This document shows positions 17,559 to 27,922 of a stretch of 64,000 bases of DNA, piece by piece. Source of the stretch: Actinomyces gerencseriae DSM 6844 (lineage in GTDB: Bacteria; Actinomycetota; Actinomycetes; Actinomycetales; Actinomycetaceae); assembly GCF_000429265.1 (NCBI RefSeq), contig NZ_AUBN01000011.1:62001-126000 (forward strand), read 5' to 3'. Each line of letters opens with the position of its first letter. Positions within the stretch are counted from its first letter, which is position 1. The position numbers and the translations under genes were made by a program. The notes beneath the pieces were generated by a model that saw only the letters and a list, made by a program, of their open reading frames with translations, had not been told where the DNA came from and ran no database searches.

Positions 17559-18317
17559 TCACTCGTCGTCGAGGCGGGCGGCGACCTCGGGGGCGATGTC
17601 CACCGAGGTGAAGACGTTCTGGACGTCGTCGAGGTCCTCCAGGGCGTCGACGAGCCGCAGGACCCTCCGCGCGCCGTCGAGATCGACCTCCACCTTGGTG
17701 CCGGCGACGAACTGGGACTCGGCGGAGTCGTACTCCATACCCGCCTCGGTCACGGCGCTGCGCACCGCGAGCAGGTCCGAGGGATCGCTGATGACCTCGA
17801 AGGACTCCGGGCCCTCGACGACCTCCTCGGCGCCGGCGTCCAGCACGGCCATGAGGATGGAGTCCTCATCGACGCCGTCGGCCTTGGCGATCTCGACGAC
17901 GCCCTTGCGGGAGAAGTTGTAGGCGACCGAACCGGGATCGGCCAGGCTGCCTCCGGTGCGGGTGAAGGCGACGCGGACATCGGAGGCGGCGCGATTGCGG
18001 TTGTCCGTGAGGCACTCGACGAGGAAGGCGACCCCGGCGGGTCCGTAGCCCTCGTACATGATGGTCTGCCAGTCGGCGCCGCCGGCCTCCTCACCGCTGC
18101 CGCGCTTGACGGCGCGGGTGATGTTGTCCGCGGGGACGGAGTTCTTCTTGGCCTTCTGAATAGCGTCGAACAGGGTGGGGTTACCGGTGGGGTCCCCGCC
18201 GCCGGTGCGCGCCGCCACCTCGATGTTCTTGATGAGACGGGCGAAGAGCTTGCCGCGCTTGGCATCGATGGCGGCCTTCTTGTGCTTGGTGGTGGCCCAC
18301 TTGGAGTGTCCCGACAT
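17559..18317 (-). CDS. yebC: YebC/PmpR family transcriptional regulator
   Basis: 252 residues. Belongs to the YebC/TACO1 family, described as DNA-binding regulators or as translation factors relieving stalling at proline runs. The family start [15 protein letters not shown] and [13 protein letters not shown] are clear. The ATG at 18317 has AGGAG 6 nt upstream; the longer frame to 18395 is discarded. First gene of the ruvCAB cluster. Confidence 0.95.
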   Translation of the reverse strand: MSGHSKWATTKHKKAAIDAKRGKLFARLIKNIEVAARTGGGDPTGNPTLFDAIQKAKKNSVPADNITRAVKRGSGEEAGGADWQTIMYEGYGPAGVAFLVECLTDNRNRAASDVRVAFTRTGGSLADPGSVAYNFSRKGVVEIAKADGVDEDSILMAVLDAGAEEVVEGPESFEVISDPSDLLAVRSAVTEAGMEYDSAESQFVAGTKVEVDLDGARRVLRLVDALEDLDDVQNVFTSVDIAPEVAARLDDE

Positions 18318-18375
18318 GTGTTCTCCTGGGTGTCGATCCGGGTACGCGCCCCGCGCCGGGACGCCACGCTGCAGC

Positions 18376-18396
18376 CGTGGGCCGAGACGGCCCACG
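18376..18396 (-). terminator. Hairpin upstream of yebC
   Basis: Perfect 8-bp stem (CGTGGGCC/GGCCCACG) with a 5-nt loop GAGAC, between the Nudix gene stop and the yebC start. It probably ends the long thrS-to-Nudix transcript, leaving yebC-ruvCAB with its own promoter. Confidence 0.55.
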
Positions 18397-18459
18397 AAGA
18401 ACCGCGGACATCCTAACGCCGCCGCGGACCGCGCCCATTCAGCCTACTCGTCCTCCTCC

Positions 18460-19125
18460 TCAGTCCTCCTCGCGGATCGTGAGCAGCGTCCCATTCCAGC
18501 CGCGCAGCAGTGCCCGGGCGAGCACGGGCAGGGAGCCGGGATAGACGATCATCCCCGCGCCGACGGCGGCGTCGAGCTCGTCCAGGGGCCACCATCGCAG
18601 CGAGTCGAGCACGTCGCGCTCGACGGCGGTCCACCCGCTGCGGTCCATCTGCCCGTCCTCACCGCGGGAGGCGTCGGCGCGCGCGGCCGCCCGGGCATCG
18701 AGACGGGCGAGGTAGAACAGCTCATCCTGGCGACAGGTGACGAGATTGAAGGCGAAGCGCGCGGTCCGTTCGATGACGGGCCCCTCCAGGTCGGCCGCGG
18801 TCAGGTGCACGCCGGTCTCCTCGGCCAGCTCGCGCAGCGCCGCCTGCTTCGAGCTCTCACCCGGCATCGTGCCGCCTCCAGGGGTGAAGGCCCAGGAGCG
18901 CTCCGCATCGGCGAAGTCGTGCCCGATCACCAGCAGCACCGCCGGAGCCGGGACGTCGCGCAGGACGATAACACGAGCGGCGCGACGGAAGGGCAGACCC
19001 TCGTGGTTCAGCGCCCACTCACTCGGATCAACGAGCTCGCGCCAGTTCTCCGGGACGCGGCGGGGATCCCTGCCGCCATCGGTCGGGTCCGGGGCCGCCG
19101 CTGCACCGCCCGCGCCCGCCGTCAT
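18460..19125 (-). CDS. Nudix hydrolase
   Basis: 221 residues with a full Nudix box: GGTMPGE, then seven residues, then RELAEETGV. These Mg-dependent enzymes cleave nucleoside diphosphate-linked substrates; the substrate here is unknown. The ATG at 19125 overlaps the stop of the PrsW-like gene by 4 bases. A Nudix gene near pimA in the same order is known from mycobacteria. Residues around 150-160 hold an Asp/Arg/Ala-rich insertion (ARADASRGEDGQ). Confidence 0.88.
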   Translation of the reverse strand: MTAGAGGAAAAPDPTDGGRDPRRVPENWRELVDPSEWALNHEGLPFRRAARVIVLRDVPAPAVLLVIGHDFADAERSWAFTPGGGTMPGESSKQAALRELAEETGVHLTAADLEGPVIERTARFAFNLVTCRQDELFYLARLDARAAARADASRGEDGQMDRSGWTAVERDVLDSLRWWPLDELDAAVGAGMIVYPGSLPVLARALLRGWNGTLLTIREED

Positions 19126-20321
19126 GATCCGATCCGGCCGGTGAAGACACGGCGCGATGACGACACGGCATCCAGCAGAGAGGCCTCCCGCACAGCGAAA
19201 TCGACCTCGGCGTGTCCGTCGATCGCCCGCTGGCGCAGCTGCGCCAGCGCCGAGGACGACGTCAGGAAGACCTTCATGGCATCGGATGCCCGCGGCCCCC
19301 GTCCCCTGGCCCACCGCCTGGCCGCCGAGCGCCCCGAGTTGGTGGTGAGCATGGTGATCTCGGCGGGGCTGTACCACCCGGCCCGGTGATAGTCGTACAG
19401 GCGCGCGCGCATGGTCATGCGCTCACTCCACCGCAACCAGATGACGATCCCGATCCAGGTGATGAACAGGGGCACCTCGACGAGGAAGTAGAGGATGAAC
19501 ATCTGGCTCACGACCCCGTTCCAGAAGGCGTGCAGCATGATCGCCGGCACCAAGCCCAGCGGTGTCATCCAGATCCAGGCGAGCGAGGAGCGCATGCGCG
19601 CGCTCGCACCGATGGCGAGGCCCGTGCAGGCGGTGAAGGTCACATGAGCGAATGGCGAGAAGAGGCCGCGCATGATGAAGGTGACGACGAGGTAGTCGTC
19701 GGCCCTGACGAAGTACAGGATGTTCTCCGCGAAGGCGAAGCCCCCGGCGACGACGCAGGCGTAGACGATGCCGTCCACCGGCCCGCTGAAGGCGCGGCGC
19801 CGCAGCAGGAAGACGATGAGCACGCCCAGGGCCTTGGTGGACTCCTCGACGATGGGCGCCACGACGACCGCGGAGAAGAGCTCCGTCCCTGATCGGTTGC
19901 CGGTGGAGGAGGCCACCAGGAGGGAGGCCGAGGTGGTGATGACCAGCGAGCCCACCGTGGCCACGCCGGCCCCCCACAGGAAGGCGGCGGCCAGGACGCT
20001 CGGGGGCTCGGGCTCCCATCTGCCGATCCACCAGACCGCCGCCAGGACGATCATCAGGGGGACGAGGGCGAGCAGCACCGAGACCTGCAGTCGCGACGGC
20101 TGCCTTGCGGACACGGTGATGAAGATGATCATGCCGACCAGTCCCAGGCCTCCGAGCGTGGCGAGCACGATGGTGACGAGGCGGTGCCAGCCGCTCTTCC
20201 AGGCGGCCTGCGGGGTCCAATCGGCCGGAGACGACGCGCTCGCACCGATCGCCGGGTAGGCCGAGCGCCGGTAGCCGGGACGCGGGGCCCAGCCGTTCGA
20301 GGGGGTCACAGGCGTACTCAC
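19122..20321 (-). CDS. PrsW family intramembrane protease-like protein
   Basis: 399 residues, polytopic membrane protein with about eight hydrophobic segments. It contains the PrsW signature motifs EESTKA (E-E-x-x-K) and FAFAENILYF (F-x-x-x-E), and a third conserved His in FSPFAHVTFT. PrsW proteins can act as site-1 proteases on anti-sigma factors, but most actinobacterial members are unstudied. The GTG start overlaps the previous stop (GTGA). The Pro/Ser-rich N-terminus is cytoplasmic. Confidence 0.85.
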   Translation of the reverse strand: MSTPVTPSNGWAPRPGYRRSAYPAIGASASSPADWTPQAAWKSGWHRLVTIVLATLGGLGLVGMIIFITVSARQPSRLQVSVLLALVPLMIVLAAVWWIGRWEPEPPSVLAAAFLWGAGVATVGSLVITTSASLLVASSTGNRSGTELFSAVVVAPIVEESTKALGVLIVFLLRRRAFSGPVDGIVYACVVAGGFAFAENILYFVRADDYLVVTFIMRGLFSPFAHVTFTACTGLAIGASARMRSSLAWIWMTPLGLVPAIMLHAFWNGVVSQMFILYFLVEVPLFITWIGIVIWLRWSERMTMRARLYDYHRAGWYSPAEITMLTTNSGRSAARRWARGRGPRASDAMKVFLTSSSALAQLRQRAIDGHAEVDFAVREASLLDAVSSSRRVFTGRIGS

Positions 20322-20950
20322 GCGGAGCCTCCGTTCGTGGGATCGTCTGCCGCGGAGGTGACGGAACCCGTCACGGGGGCGGCGTCGTCGTCGATGTCGA
20401 AGGTCTGAGGCATGGGCGCGCGGCCGGCCAGGTGCAGCAGGCGCACGAGGACGCCGGAGCGCAGACGCCGCGCCTCGGCCACGTGCGTGTTGTGGAACCG
20501 CCTGGCGAGAACGAGGCGGTAACAGGCCTTGTCGAGACGCGTCAGCGCCTCCGCCGCCAGGGGCCGTGCGGTCAGGGCCACGCGCGCCTGCACGTTCAGC
20601 ACCGCCCGGATGACTCGCGACAGGTCGGACTCGACCAGCGCACGGCTCCGCTGCCCGGGAACGGTGACGGCGTCGGGGTCCAGACCGTCCTCGACGACCG
20701 GGCCCTCGCAGTCCAGGACGTCGTGCGCGGCGCGGGACAGCAGAACGGCGGACGCCGGATCGAGAGCGCCGGCGGCCGCGAGGTCGACGGCGGCCTGGCC
20801 GCGGTGAACCAGCTGGGCCTCGAGAGTGGCTCGTGAGCCGAGGACCTGCCGGTGAAGCCGATCCACTCTCAGCGCTATGGCGTAGAGGTACCACCCCAGA
20901 GCCAGGAGCACGAGAGCCGCGGCGAGAACGATCAGCGGGGCGTCGGGCAC
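20318..20950 (-). CDS. LemA-like single-pass membrane protein
   Basis: 210 residues. One N-terminal membrane helix (LIVLAAALVLLALGWYLYAIAL) followed by a helical domain; the segment YRLVLARRFHNTHVAEARRLR resembles the C-terminal signature of LemA proteins (ARxFYNxAV). The LemA link is by pattern only. It lies 3 bp after pimA and overlaps the PrsW-like gene by 4 bases, so all are co-transcribed. A helix-bundle membrane protein next to a PrsW-type protease may mark a functional pair. Confidence 0.7.
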   Translation of the reverse strand: MPDAPLIVLAAALVLLALGWYLYAIALRVDRLHRQVLGSRATLEAQLVHRGQAAVDLAAAGALDPASAVLLSRAAHDVLDCEGPVVEDGLDPDAVTVPGQRSRALVESDLSRVIRAVLNVQARVALTARPLAAEALTRLDKACYRLVLARRFHNTHVAEARRLRSGVLVRLLHLAGRAPMPQTFDIDDDAAPVTGSVTSAADDPTNGGSA

Positions 20951-20953
20951 GGC

Positions 20954-22135
20954 TCAGTCCTCCAGGGCGTCGCGCAGACGCCCCACGATGGTGCGCGAGC
21001 CCGGCGCGACGGTCACTCGGGTGTGAGCGGTCGACAACGCCATGTCGTAGACGTCGAGCACGGAGTCGGTGACAGCCGCCCAGTCGTAGTGCCCGACGGC
21101 GACGACCGCGGCCTCGCGCCGGGCGTTTGCGGCGGGCGCATCGGTGAGCGTCTCCACCACCGCGCGGGCCAGGTCCGCTTCGTCCCCGTTGCGGAACAGC
21201 GCACCGTAGGCGCCTCCGCCGAGGACGTCGGAGAAGGCCGCCAGGTCCGAGGCGACGACCCGGGTGCCCGCGGCCATGGCCTCCACCAGAACGATCCCGA
21301 AGGACTCCCCTCCGGTCTGGGGCGCAACGTAGCACGAGGCCGAGGCGAGCATAGCCGCCTTGTCCGCGTCCGAGACTCCGCCGAGGAACTCCACGGCATC
21401 GCCGTACCGGGCCAGGGCGGTGCGCTGGGCCCCGGCCTCCCCGCGACCGGCGATGAGGAACCGGGCCCCGGGGACGCGCTCCAGGACGGCGGGAACGGCC
21501 GCGGCCAGCACCTGCAGTCCCTTGCGGGGCTCGTCCAGGCGCCCGAGGAAGGAGATGGTGGGCGCCTCGGGCGTGCCGACGAAGCGCGGATCGTCCTTGG
21601 CGGCGGCGGCGAAGGGGGCGACGTAGACGCCGTTGGGGATCACCACGGCGTCACCGCCGTGGTACTGGATGAGGGTGCGGCGCGCCTCCTCGGAGACGGC
21701 TATGCGCGCGGTGATCCGCTCCATGAGCGGCACGGTGGCCGGGGAGAGCAGCTCGCGCGCCAGGGAACGATCCAGGGCGGCGTGGAAGGTGCCCACAACG
21801 GGGCAGGTGGCGGCCTGAAGGGCGAGCATGCCGACGCTGGGGGTGATCGGCTCGTGGATGTGAAGCAGATCGAAGTCGTAGGCGTCCAGCCAGCGACGGG
21901 CCCGACGCGCCACGGCCGCGCCGAAGTTGAGACGGGCGATCGAACCGTTGTATGGGATGGCGATCGAGTCGCCCGCCGAGGTGACCCACTCGGGCAGGTC
22001 GGCGTCGGCCCCGGCGGGCGCCAGCACCCGCACATCGTGGCGACGGCCGCGCAGCTCCGCGGCCAGGTCCATGACATGGGCCTGCACCCCGCCGGGCGCG
22101 TCCAACGAGTACGGGCACACGATGCCGATCCTCAT
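20954..22135 (-). CDS. pimA: Phosphatidyl-myo-inositol mannosyltransferase
   Basis: 393 residues. GT4-family GT-B glycosyltransferase that transfers mannose from GDP-Man to phosphatidylinositol on the inner face of the membrane, first step of PIM synthesis. N-terminal MRIGIVCPYSLDAPGGVQAHV, acceptor region (FHAALDRS), IPNGVY, FLGRLDEPRKGLQ and the donor-binding ESFGIVLVEAMAAGT are all visible. The ATG at 22135 overlaps the patA stop by 4 bases. The pgsA-patA-pimA order is diagnostic of PIM biosynthesis. Confidence 0.93.
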   Translation of the reverse strand: MRIGIVCPYSLDAPGGVQAHVMDLAAELRGRRHDVRVLAPAGADADLPEWVTSAGDSIAIPYNGSIARLNFGAAVARRARRWLDAYDFDLLHIHEPITPSVGMLALQAATCPVVGTFHAALDRSLARELLSPATVPLMERITARIAVSEEARRTLIQYHGGDAVVIPNGVYVAPFAAAAKDDPRFVGTPEAPTISFLGRLDEPRKGLQVLAAAVPAVLERVPGARFLIAGRGEAGAQRTALARYGDAVEFLGGVSDADKAAMLASASCYVAPQTGGESFGIVLVEAMAAGTRVVASDLAAFSDVLGGGAYGALFRNGDEADLARAVVETLTDAPAANARREAAVVAVGHYDWAAVTDSVLDVYDMALSTAHTRVTVAPGSRTIVGRLRDALED

Positions 22136-23109
22136 TCGCGCCCCTCCTGCGCCGCGTGGCCGCGTGCAAGACGCTCGTGGTCGAGATCCGCGTCGAAGAC
22201 GGCCTGGAGCATGTGCCAATCGACGGCGTGCTCGGCGAGCATCGGTCCCATGACGGCCGCCCAGGCGCGGGTATGAGCCACGATCAGCTCACGGCCGCTC
22301 AGTCCCGGAGGACGCGGCACCTCGCGCAGGGTCAGCACCAGCCCCCACGGCGATCCCGCCGCCCGGCGACGCTCGACCGAGAGCCTCTCGTAGTGCATCG
22401 TGCCGGTGTACAGGGGCAGGTCCAGACGCTCCGCCAGAGCCGCGGGCCCGGCGGCGAAGCGAGCGGTGTGTCCGCACAGGTCCACGTCCACGCCGGAGGC
22501 CGACAGGTCCCGGTCGGCCAGCAGCGGGATGACGTAGGGGCCCCCGTCACGGGCGGCGGCGACGAGTCGATCGAAGACCTTCTCACCGCGCCCCTGGCCG
22601 ATGATCCTCATGCCGAGTCGCTCGCGGAAGGCGACGAACTGGTCGAACAGGTCCGCCGGCTCGAGACGCTCCGCCACGGTCAGCACGGTCGACAGCCGTC
22701 GGCACGCCCAGGCGCCGACCAGGTCCCAGTTGCCCATGTGGCCCAGGGCCAGCACGATCGAATCCCGCTGCAGATCGGTGCGCAACCGCGGGGACAGGTC
22801 GGCGCGCACACGCGCGAGGATCTGCTCCTCGCTCATGCCGGTCAGGGCGAAGGCCTCGTAGAAGTAGCGCATGTAGGAGCGCATCGCCCTCCGCGAGGCC
22901 CGACGCATCTGCGCCGGGCCGGCGGACGCGGGCAGGACGCGCATCAGGTTCCTCTCGAGCTGCCCGATTCCGGCGGCTCCCGCGTGCAGGCGGTGCAGTG
23001 CCCACGCGACATCGGCCCCGGCGCGGAACAGCCCGTAGCCCACCGGCGTCGGCAGCGCGTGCACGTGCCGCCAGGCGAATCGGTACAGGTCGTTGACGGC
23101 CGGGCTCAC
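22132..23109 (-). CDS. patA: Phosphatidylinositol mannoside acyltransferase
   Basis: 325 residues, HtrB/LpxL-type lysophospholipid acyltransferase. The catalytic HX4D motif (GHMGNWD) and a later RDLSASGVDV block are present. In mycobacteria the gene in this position acylates the 6-position of mannose in PIM1/PIM2. The GTG start overlaps the pgsA stop (GTGA); a longer frame to 23397 is only antisense/out-of-frame to pgsA. Confidence 0.9.
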   Translation of the reverse strand: MSPAVNDLYRFAWRHVHALPTPVGYGLFRAGADVAWALHRLHAGAAGIGQLERNLMRVLPASAGPAQMRRASRRAMRSYMRYFYEAFALTGMSEEQILARVRADLSPRLRTDLQRDSIVLALGHMGNWDLVGAWACRRLSTVLTVAERLEPADLFDQFVAFRERLGMRIIGQGRGEKVFDRLVAAARDGGPYVIPLLADRDLSASGVDVDLCGHTARFAAGPAALAERLDLPLYTGTMHYERLSVERRRAAGSPWGLVLTLREVPRPPGLSGRELIVAHTRAWAAVMGPMLAEHAVDWHMLQAVFDADLDHERLARGHAAQEGRE

Positions 23110-23777
23110 GCGTCCGCCCCCGGTTCGGCGCCGCTGTCCGCTCCGGCGGCCGCGCGGTCCGTCATCTGATGACGAACCGCGACAATGCGCTGGAGCACAG
23201 TGATGAAGGAGGCCAGGGCCACATAGCCGAGTGCTGCGGACAGCACCCACTGGGGCGCCCCGAGACCGACTGCGAAGGTCGCCACCAGGGCGACCACCAG
23301 GCGGTCCGTGCGCTCCGCGATCCCGACCGAGGCGGTGGCGCCGATGGATTCGGCACGGGCGCGGGCGTAGGGCACCGTCGCGGCCAGCACGACGCACACC
23401 AGGGCGAGAACGACCGTGACGGTGCGCAGGGCGACGCTGTCCGACGTCATGGTCAGGGCCGCCCAGGCGGCCAGGGAGGCGAAGACGGCACCGTCGGCGA
23501 GACGATCGAGCGTGGAGTCGAGGAAGGCCCCGAACACGGACGTGCGCCCCGTTGCGCGGGCGAGAACGCCGTCGAAGGAGTCTCCTACGAGGACGACCGC
23601 CAGCAGAGGCGGTCCCGCGATGAAGTGGCCCCGGGGCAGAGTCGCCACGGCCGCGCCCACCGACGCGACCGTACCGGCCACGGTGAGCATGTTGGGGGTG
23701 ATCCCGGCTCGCGCCATGGCGAGCGCCGGGCGGGTGAGCAGTGCCCTGGTCAGGCCTCGGCCGTGCTGTCCGAGCAT
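23106..23777 (-). CDS. pgsA: Phosphatidylinositol phosphate synthase (CDP-alcohol phosphatidyltransferase)
   Basis: 223 residues, about six membrane helices. The CDP-alcohol phosphotransferase motif D-G-x2-A-R-x8-G-x3-D-x3-D is seen in FDGVLARATGRTSVFGAFLD followed by STLD. From its position before patA-pimA it most likely makes phosphatidylinositol phosphate from CDP-diacylglycerol and inositol 1-phosphate. The ATG has AAGGA 5 nt upstream and overlaps the HIT gene by 28 bp. Confidence 0.92.
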   Translation of the reverse strand: MLGQHGRGLTRALLTRPALAMARAGITPNMLTVAGTVASVGAAVATLPRGHFIAGPPLLAVVLVGDSFDGVLARATGRTSVFGAFLDSTLDRLADGAVFASLAAWAALTMTSDSVALRTVTVVLALVCVVLAATVPYARARAESIGATASVGIAERTDRLVVALVATFAVGLGAPQWVLSAALGYVALASFITVLQRIVAVRHQMTDRAAAGADSGAEPGADA

Positions 23778-24553
23778 GGATTCCTTACAGATTCGTCGGG
23801 GTCGTCTTCGTCGGGGAGTGCCGCAGGTCGCCGGCGAGTCGCGGGAGCGGATCCCCAGGCGGCGGCGAGCCGGTCTCGCTGGTCGCCCAGGAGCTGGGGA
23901 ACGGGCTTCGTCTTACCGACGATGGGCATGAAGTTGGCGTCGCCGGTCCAGCGCGGAACGATGTGCTGATGGAGATGCGCGGCGATACCGGCCCCCGCGA
24001 CCTCGCCCTGATTCATGCCCAGGTTGAAGCCGTGGGGATGGGACACCGAGCGGACGACCTCCATGGCGCGGGCCGTCAGCCTCCCGATCTCCGCGCGCTC
24101 GACGTCCGAGGCCTCGGTCCAGTCCGAGATGTGACGATAGGGGCACACCAGGAGGTGGCCGGTGTTGTACGGGTAGAGGTTCATGAGCACATAGGCGCTC
24201 TCGCCGCGATGGACGATCAGCGCCCGTCGATCCTCCCGCCGGGGCGCCGCGCAGAAGGGGCACTGGCCGGGAGAGGAGTCCTCGGGCTTGTCCCGGCCGC
24301 CGATGTAGACCATGCGGTGGGGAGTCCACAGCCGCCCGAAGGGGTCGGGGGCGTCGGCGTGCTGGAAGGGCGCTTCGATGCGCACGCCATCGACGACAGT
24401 GCCCTCAAGACCCTCAAGATCTCCAAGGCCCTCGCGATCCCCCGGGCGATCCGGAGGCGCAATCGGCCCGACGGCTGCGGCATCCGCATCCGTGCCACCG
24501 CCGATCCCGGGGACGACGCCCCCGGGATCGAGGAGCTCATCGTGCTCGTCCAC
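23750..24553 (-). CDS. HIT family hydrolase/phosphorylase
   Basis: 267 residues. The histidine triad HLHQHIV (His193, 195, 197) is intact, and CPFC at residues 98-101 is the zinc-binding pair found in Ap4A phosphorylase-type HIT proteins such as the mycobacterial homologue next to thrS. The N-terminal ~60 residues are Gly/Asp-rich and poorly conserved. The GTG start, with GGAGGAG upstream, overlaps the thrS stop by 17 bp. Confidence 0.88.
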   Translation of the reverse strand: MDEHDELLDPGGVVPGIGGGTDADAAAVGPIAPPDRPGDREGLGDLEGLEGTVVDGVRIEAPFQHADAPDPFGRLWTPHRMVYIGGRDKPEDSSPGQCPFCAAPRREDRRALIVHRGESAYVLMNLYPYNTGHLLVCPYRHISDWTEASDVERAEIGRLTARAMEVVRSVSHPHGFNLGMNQGEVAGAGIAAHLHQHIVPRWTGDANFMPIVGKTKPVPQLLGDQRDRLAAAWGSAPATRRRPAALPDEDDPDESVRNPCSDSTAEA

Positions 24554-26588
24554 GGGCGATCCTCTCCTCCACGGGGTCGTTGACACGCGTTTCGATGATG
24601 CGGGTGATGTGTTCCACGGCCTCGGCCACCGGCACGCCGTTGGACTGCTCGCCGTCGCGGAACCGGAAGGAGACGGCACCGGCCTCGGCGTCCTCCCCGC
24701 CGGCGATGAGGGTGAAGGGGATCTTGTCCTTCGAGGCGTTGCGGATCTTCTTGCCGAAGCGGTCGTCGGAGTGGTCCACCTCGACGCGCACCCCTTGGGC
24801 GCGCAGCCGGGCGGCGACATCGTCGACGTAGGCGTCGAAGGCCTCGGCCACGGGGATGAGCCGGACCTGCACCGGGGAGAGCCAGGCGGGGAAGGCGCCG
24901 GCGTAGTGCTCGGTGAGCACCCCGATGAAGCGCTCCACGCTGCCCAGCTTGGCCGAGTGGATCATGATGGGGCGCTGGTGGGTGCCGTCGGCGGCCGTGT
25001 ACTCCAGGTCGAAGCGCTCGGGCTGGTTGAAGTCGTACTGGATGGTGGACATCTGCCAGGTGCGGCCGATGGCGTCCTTGACCTGCACCGAGACCTTGGG
25101 GCCGTAGAAGGCCGCGCCGCCGGGATCCGGGACGACCTGAAGCCCGGAGGCGTCGCAGGCGTCCTGGAGGGCCCGCGTGGCGGCGGCCCAGTCGGCCTCG
25201 GAGCCGATGAACTTGTCCTTCTTGGCGCCGTCCTCGTCGCGGGTGGACAGCTCGAGGTGGAAGTCGGTCAGCCCGAAGGCCTTGAGGATCGACAGGAAGA
25301 AGTCGATCTGGGCGCGGATCTCCTCACCGGCCTGCTCAGGGGTGCAGTAGGTGTGCGAGTCGTCCTGGGTGAAGCCGCGCATGCGGGTCAGCCCGTGGAC
25401 GACGCCGGACTTCTCGTAGCGGTAGTCGTGCCCCATCTCGAAGAAGCGCAGCGGCAGCTCGCGGTAGGAGCGGCCCCGGGAGCGGAAGATGAGGTTGTGC
25501 ATCGGGCAGTTCATGGCCTTGAGGTAGTACTCCTGGCCCGCCTTGGTGATGTTGCCCTGTCCGTCACGCTCCTCGTCGGCGAGCATCGGCGGGAACATGG
25601 TGTCGGCGTAGTAGGGCAGGTGACCCGAGGTGTGGAAGAGCCCGCCCTTGGAGATCTCGGGGGTGTGGACGAAGTCGAAGCCGTAGTCCATGTGGCGATC
25701 GACGACGTACTGCTCGATCTGGTGGCGCAGCATGGCGCCCTTGGGGTGGAAGACCACCAGGCCGGGGCCGATCTCCTCGGGGAAGGAGTAGAGGTCGAGC
25801 TCGGCGCCGAGCCTGCGGTGGTCGCGCCTGGCGGCCTCGGCCAGACGGGTCTGGTAGGCCTTGAGGTCATCCTTGCTGGCCCAGGCGGTGCCGTAGATGC
25901 GCTGGAGGGAGTCGCCGGACTGGTCGCCCTTCCAGTAGGCCGATGAGGACTTGGTCAGTGCGAAGCCCTGCCCGATCAGCCGGGTCGAGGGCAGGTGGGG
26001 GCCACGGCACAGGTCGGTCCAGGCGACGCTCCCGTCGCGCCGGACGTTGTCGTACATGGTCAGCCCCCCGGCACCGACCTCGACCGAGGCGCCCTCGGCG
26101 CCCGCGCCCTTGGTGGTGATGAGCTCGAGCTTGTAGGGCTGGTCCGCCAGCTCCTCGCGCCCCTCGGCCTCGGTGATGTCGCGGCGCACGAAGCGCTGCC
26201 CCTCCTTGACGATCCGCTTCATGCGCTTCTCGATCTCGCGCAGCATCTCGGGGGTGACGGCGTCGATGGCTCCGAAGTCGTAGTAGAAGCCGTCGGTGAT
26301 GAACGGGCCGATGCCGAGGTTGACGTCCGGGAACATCTCCTGGACGGCCTGCGCCATGACGTGGGTGGCGCTGTGGCGCAGGATGTTCAGGCCGTCCTCG
26401 GAGTCGATCATGATGGGCTCGACACTCGCGCCGGCGGGAATGACCCGGCTCAGGTCCCACGGCTCGCCGTCCACCCTCATGGCGACGATCTCGCGATTCC
26501 GCTCGAAGAGCGCGGTCCCCGTGGTGCCCGCCCCGATGCTGCGCACGGCGCCGTCGAGAGCGATGTCGATGGTGGGCTGGGATGGCAC
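24537..26588 (-). CDS. thrS: Threonine--tRNA ligase
   Basis: 683 residues. Class II synthetase with N-terminal TGS and editing domains ([12 protein letters not shown], a zinc-binding editing motif) and the catalytic core ([10 protein letters not shown], motif 2 [26 protein letters not shown]). The C-terminal anticodon-binding domain is complete. The GTG start is set by AGGAG 8 nt upstream (minus strand); the longer frame to 27203 is a shadow. It heads the thrS-HIT-pgsA-patA-pimA-LemA-PrsW-Nudix unit. No T-box element is visible in the 95 bp before it. Confidence 0.96.
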   Translation of the reverse strand: MPSQPTIDIALDGAVRSIGAGTTGTALFERNREIVAMRVDGEPWDLSRVIPAGASVEPIMIDSEDGLNILRHSATHVMAQAVQEMFPDVNLGIGPFITDGFYYDFGAIDAVTPEMLREIEKRMKRIVKEGQRFVRRDITEAEGREELADQPYKLELITTKGAGAEGASVEVGAGGLTMYDNVRRDGSVAWTDLCRGPHLPSTRLIGQGFALTKSSSAYWKGDQSGDSLQRIYGTAWASKDDLKAYQTRLAEAARRDHRRLGAELDLYSFPEEIGPGLVVFHPKGAMLRHQIEQYVVDRHMDYGFDFVHTPEISKGGLFHTSGHLPYYADTMFPPMLADEERDGQGNITKAGQEYYLKAMNCPMHNLIFRSRGRSYRELPLRFFEMGHDYRYEKSGVVHGLTRMRGFTQDDSHTYCTPEQAGEEIRAQIDFFLSILKAFGLTDFHLELSTRDEDGAKKDKFIGSEADWAAATRALQDACDASGLQVVPDPGGAAFYGPKVSVQVKDAIGRTWQMSTIQYDFNQPERFDLEYTAADGTHQRPIMIHSAKLGSVERFIGVLTEHYAGAFPAWLSPVQVRLIPVAEAFDAYVDDVAARLRAQGVRVEVDHSDDRFGKKIRNASKDKIPFTLIAGGEDAEAGAVSFRFRDGEQSNGVPVAEAVEHITRIIETRVNDPVEERIARGRAR

Positions 26589-26683
26589 GGGACTGCTCCT
26601 GGTGGGTTGCGGACCGGGCTTGCGCTGGTGCTGGACTGGCGCACCCGCTGACGATGAGGAGTCTACTCGTCGGCGGACGGCGC

Positions 26684-27730
26684 CTAGACGCCCAGGCGGT
26701 CCCGCAGCAGATGACGCGCGCGACGGGCGCGGACCAGGGCCGCGTAGACGGCCTTGCGGATCGGAACGTCCCAGGCGCCGTCGACCTCGGTGGCGTGATG
26801 GGCGAAGCGCTTCTTGTAGCGGCCGACCCCGTAGAGCTCGGGCACCCGGGGGGAGTCCGCGCCCATGAGGTCGAAGGAGTCCTTGCCCTCGGCGGCCATG
26901 GTGCAGGCGACGAACCAGTCGAGGGCCTCCGCGCCTCGGAATGCCCGCGACTCGTCCGAGGACGCCCCGTAGTAGGCGACGGTGGCCCTGCCGGAGACGG
27001 TGACGAGGTCCCAGCAGTGCGGCGCACCGTCGCGACGCAGGACGAAGAGCCTGGCGTGCTCCGGGCCCAGGGTGCGCAGCATGTCCCAGTAGACCTGGCA
27101 GGGGTGCGGCCGGAAGCCATCGCGCTCGGCCGTGGTGACCATGACCGCGTAGACCTCGTCGAAGGCCTGCCGACTCAGCCCGGTCTCCTCCGCCAGGACG
27201 CACCCGGCCTCGGCCGCGACCCGGGCGGCGCGCTTGACACCGCGGCGGCCGTCCTTGGGCATGGCGGCGGCGATGGCGTCCGGGGTGCGCGGTCGCAGGT
27301 CGATGACGAAGGTCCGGTCGTAGGTGATGGTCGACAGCAGTTCACGGGTGTCGGGCGCCCCGTATCGGGCATGCATGCGCACGAACACGACACGGGAGTC
27401 CTTCATCCTGATCTCCCGCACCAGGAGGGCGCGCAGATGCGCCTCGCGCTCGGGGCTCTGCTCCTTGAGCCAGACGGGCCCGTGCTTGGCCCACAGGAAG
27501 CGCCGTCCCGCGATCTCGTAGCGGTAGAGGGCGACGACGGCCACGGGCTTGCCCTCGGCCTCGTAGACGTAGCGCCCGAACAGGGGGTGCCCCTGACTGG
27601 CCTCGTAGGCCTCCCAGGTCTCCAGCTGCTCGATGGGCGCGGGGGTGCAGCCGATGGCCAGACGCATATCCCGTGCGGAGATGGGACGGAGGCTCTCGGA
27701 GCGCGAGGTTGTGCGGGACGCGTGGGTCAT
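26684..27730 (-). CDS. FemAB/FemX-type aminoacyltransferase (paralogue 1)
   Basis: 348 residues. Two GNAT-like halves typical of FemABX proteins, which add amino acids from aminoacyl-tRNA to the peptidoglycan stem to form the cross-bridge. Recognisable blocks: [40 protein letters not shown] and the C-terminal [23 protein letters not shown]. The ATG has TGGAGG 4 nt upstream. It lies between thrS and an ATP-grasp ligase. A paralogue at 36540-37619 shares the same block order, with DLMGIDSARVPELAGVREFKSKF in the last block. The amino acid transferred cannot be read from the sequence. Confidence 0.8.
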   Translation of the reverse strand: MTHASRTTSRSESLRPISARDMRLAIGCTPAPIEQLETWEAYEASQGHPLFGRYVYEAEGKPVAVVALYRYEIAGRRFLWAKHGPVWLKEQSPEREAHLRALLVREIRMKDSRVVFVRMHARYGAPDTRELLSTITYDRTFVIDLRPRTPDAIAAAMPKDGRRGVKRAARVAAEAGCVLAEETGLSRQAFDEVYAVMVTTAERDGFRPHPCQVYWDMLRTLGPEHARLFVLRRDGAPHCWDLVTVSGRATVAYYGASSDESRAFRGAEALDWFVACTMAAEGKDSFDLMGADSPRVPELYGVGRYKKRFAHHATEVDGAWDVPIRKAVYAALVRARRARHLLRDRLGV

Positions 27731-27922
27731 GGAACCTCCAGGTCGGTTGTGCGACGGCCGTGCCAAGGGTATAGGGGTCGAGAGGCCTCGTGCTCCTCCT
27801 GCCGGACGAGACGAGACGCGTCGATCCACCGCGGGTCAGCGGGGTACGAGCGGGTACGGGCCCTCCCGGGACGGAAGTGCCCGACGAGGAGTATGCCAGA
27901 GCGACCGGAGCGGGCGGGCTGC

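Noticed and set aside
26589-26683. T-box leader upstream of thrS
   Set aside because: Only 95 bp, with no specifier hairpin or T-box consensus; the same is true upstream of hisS.
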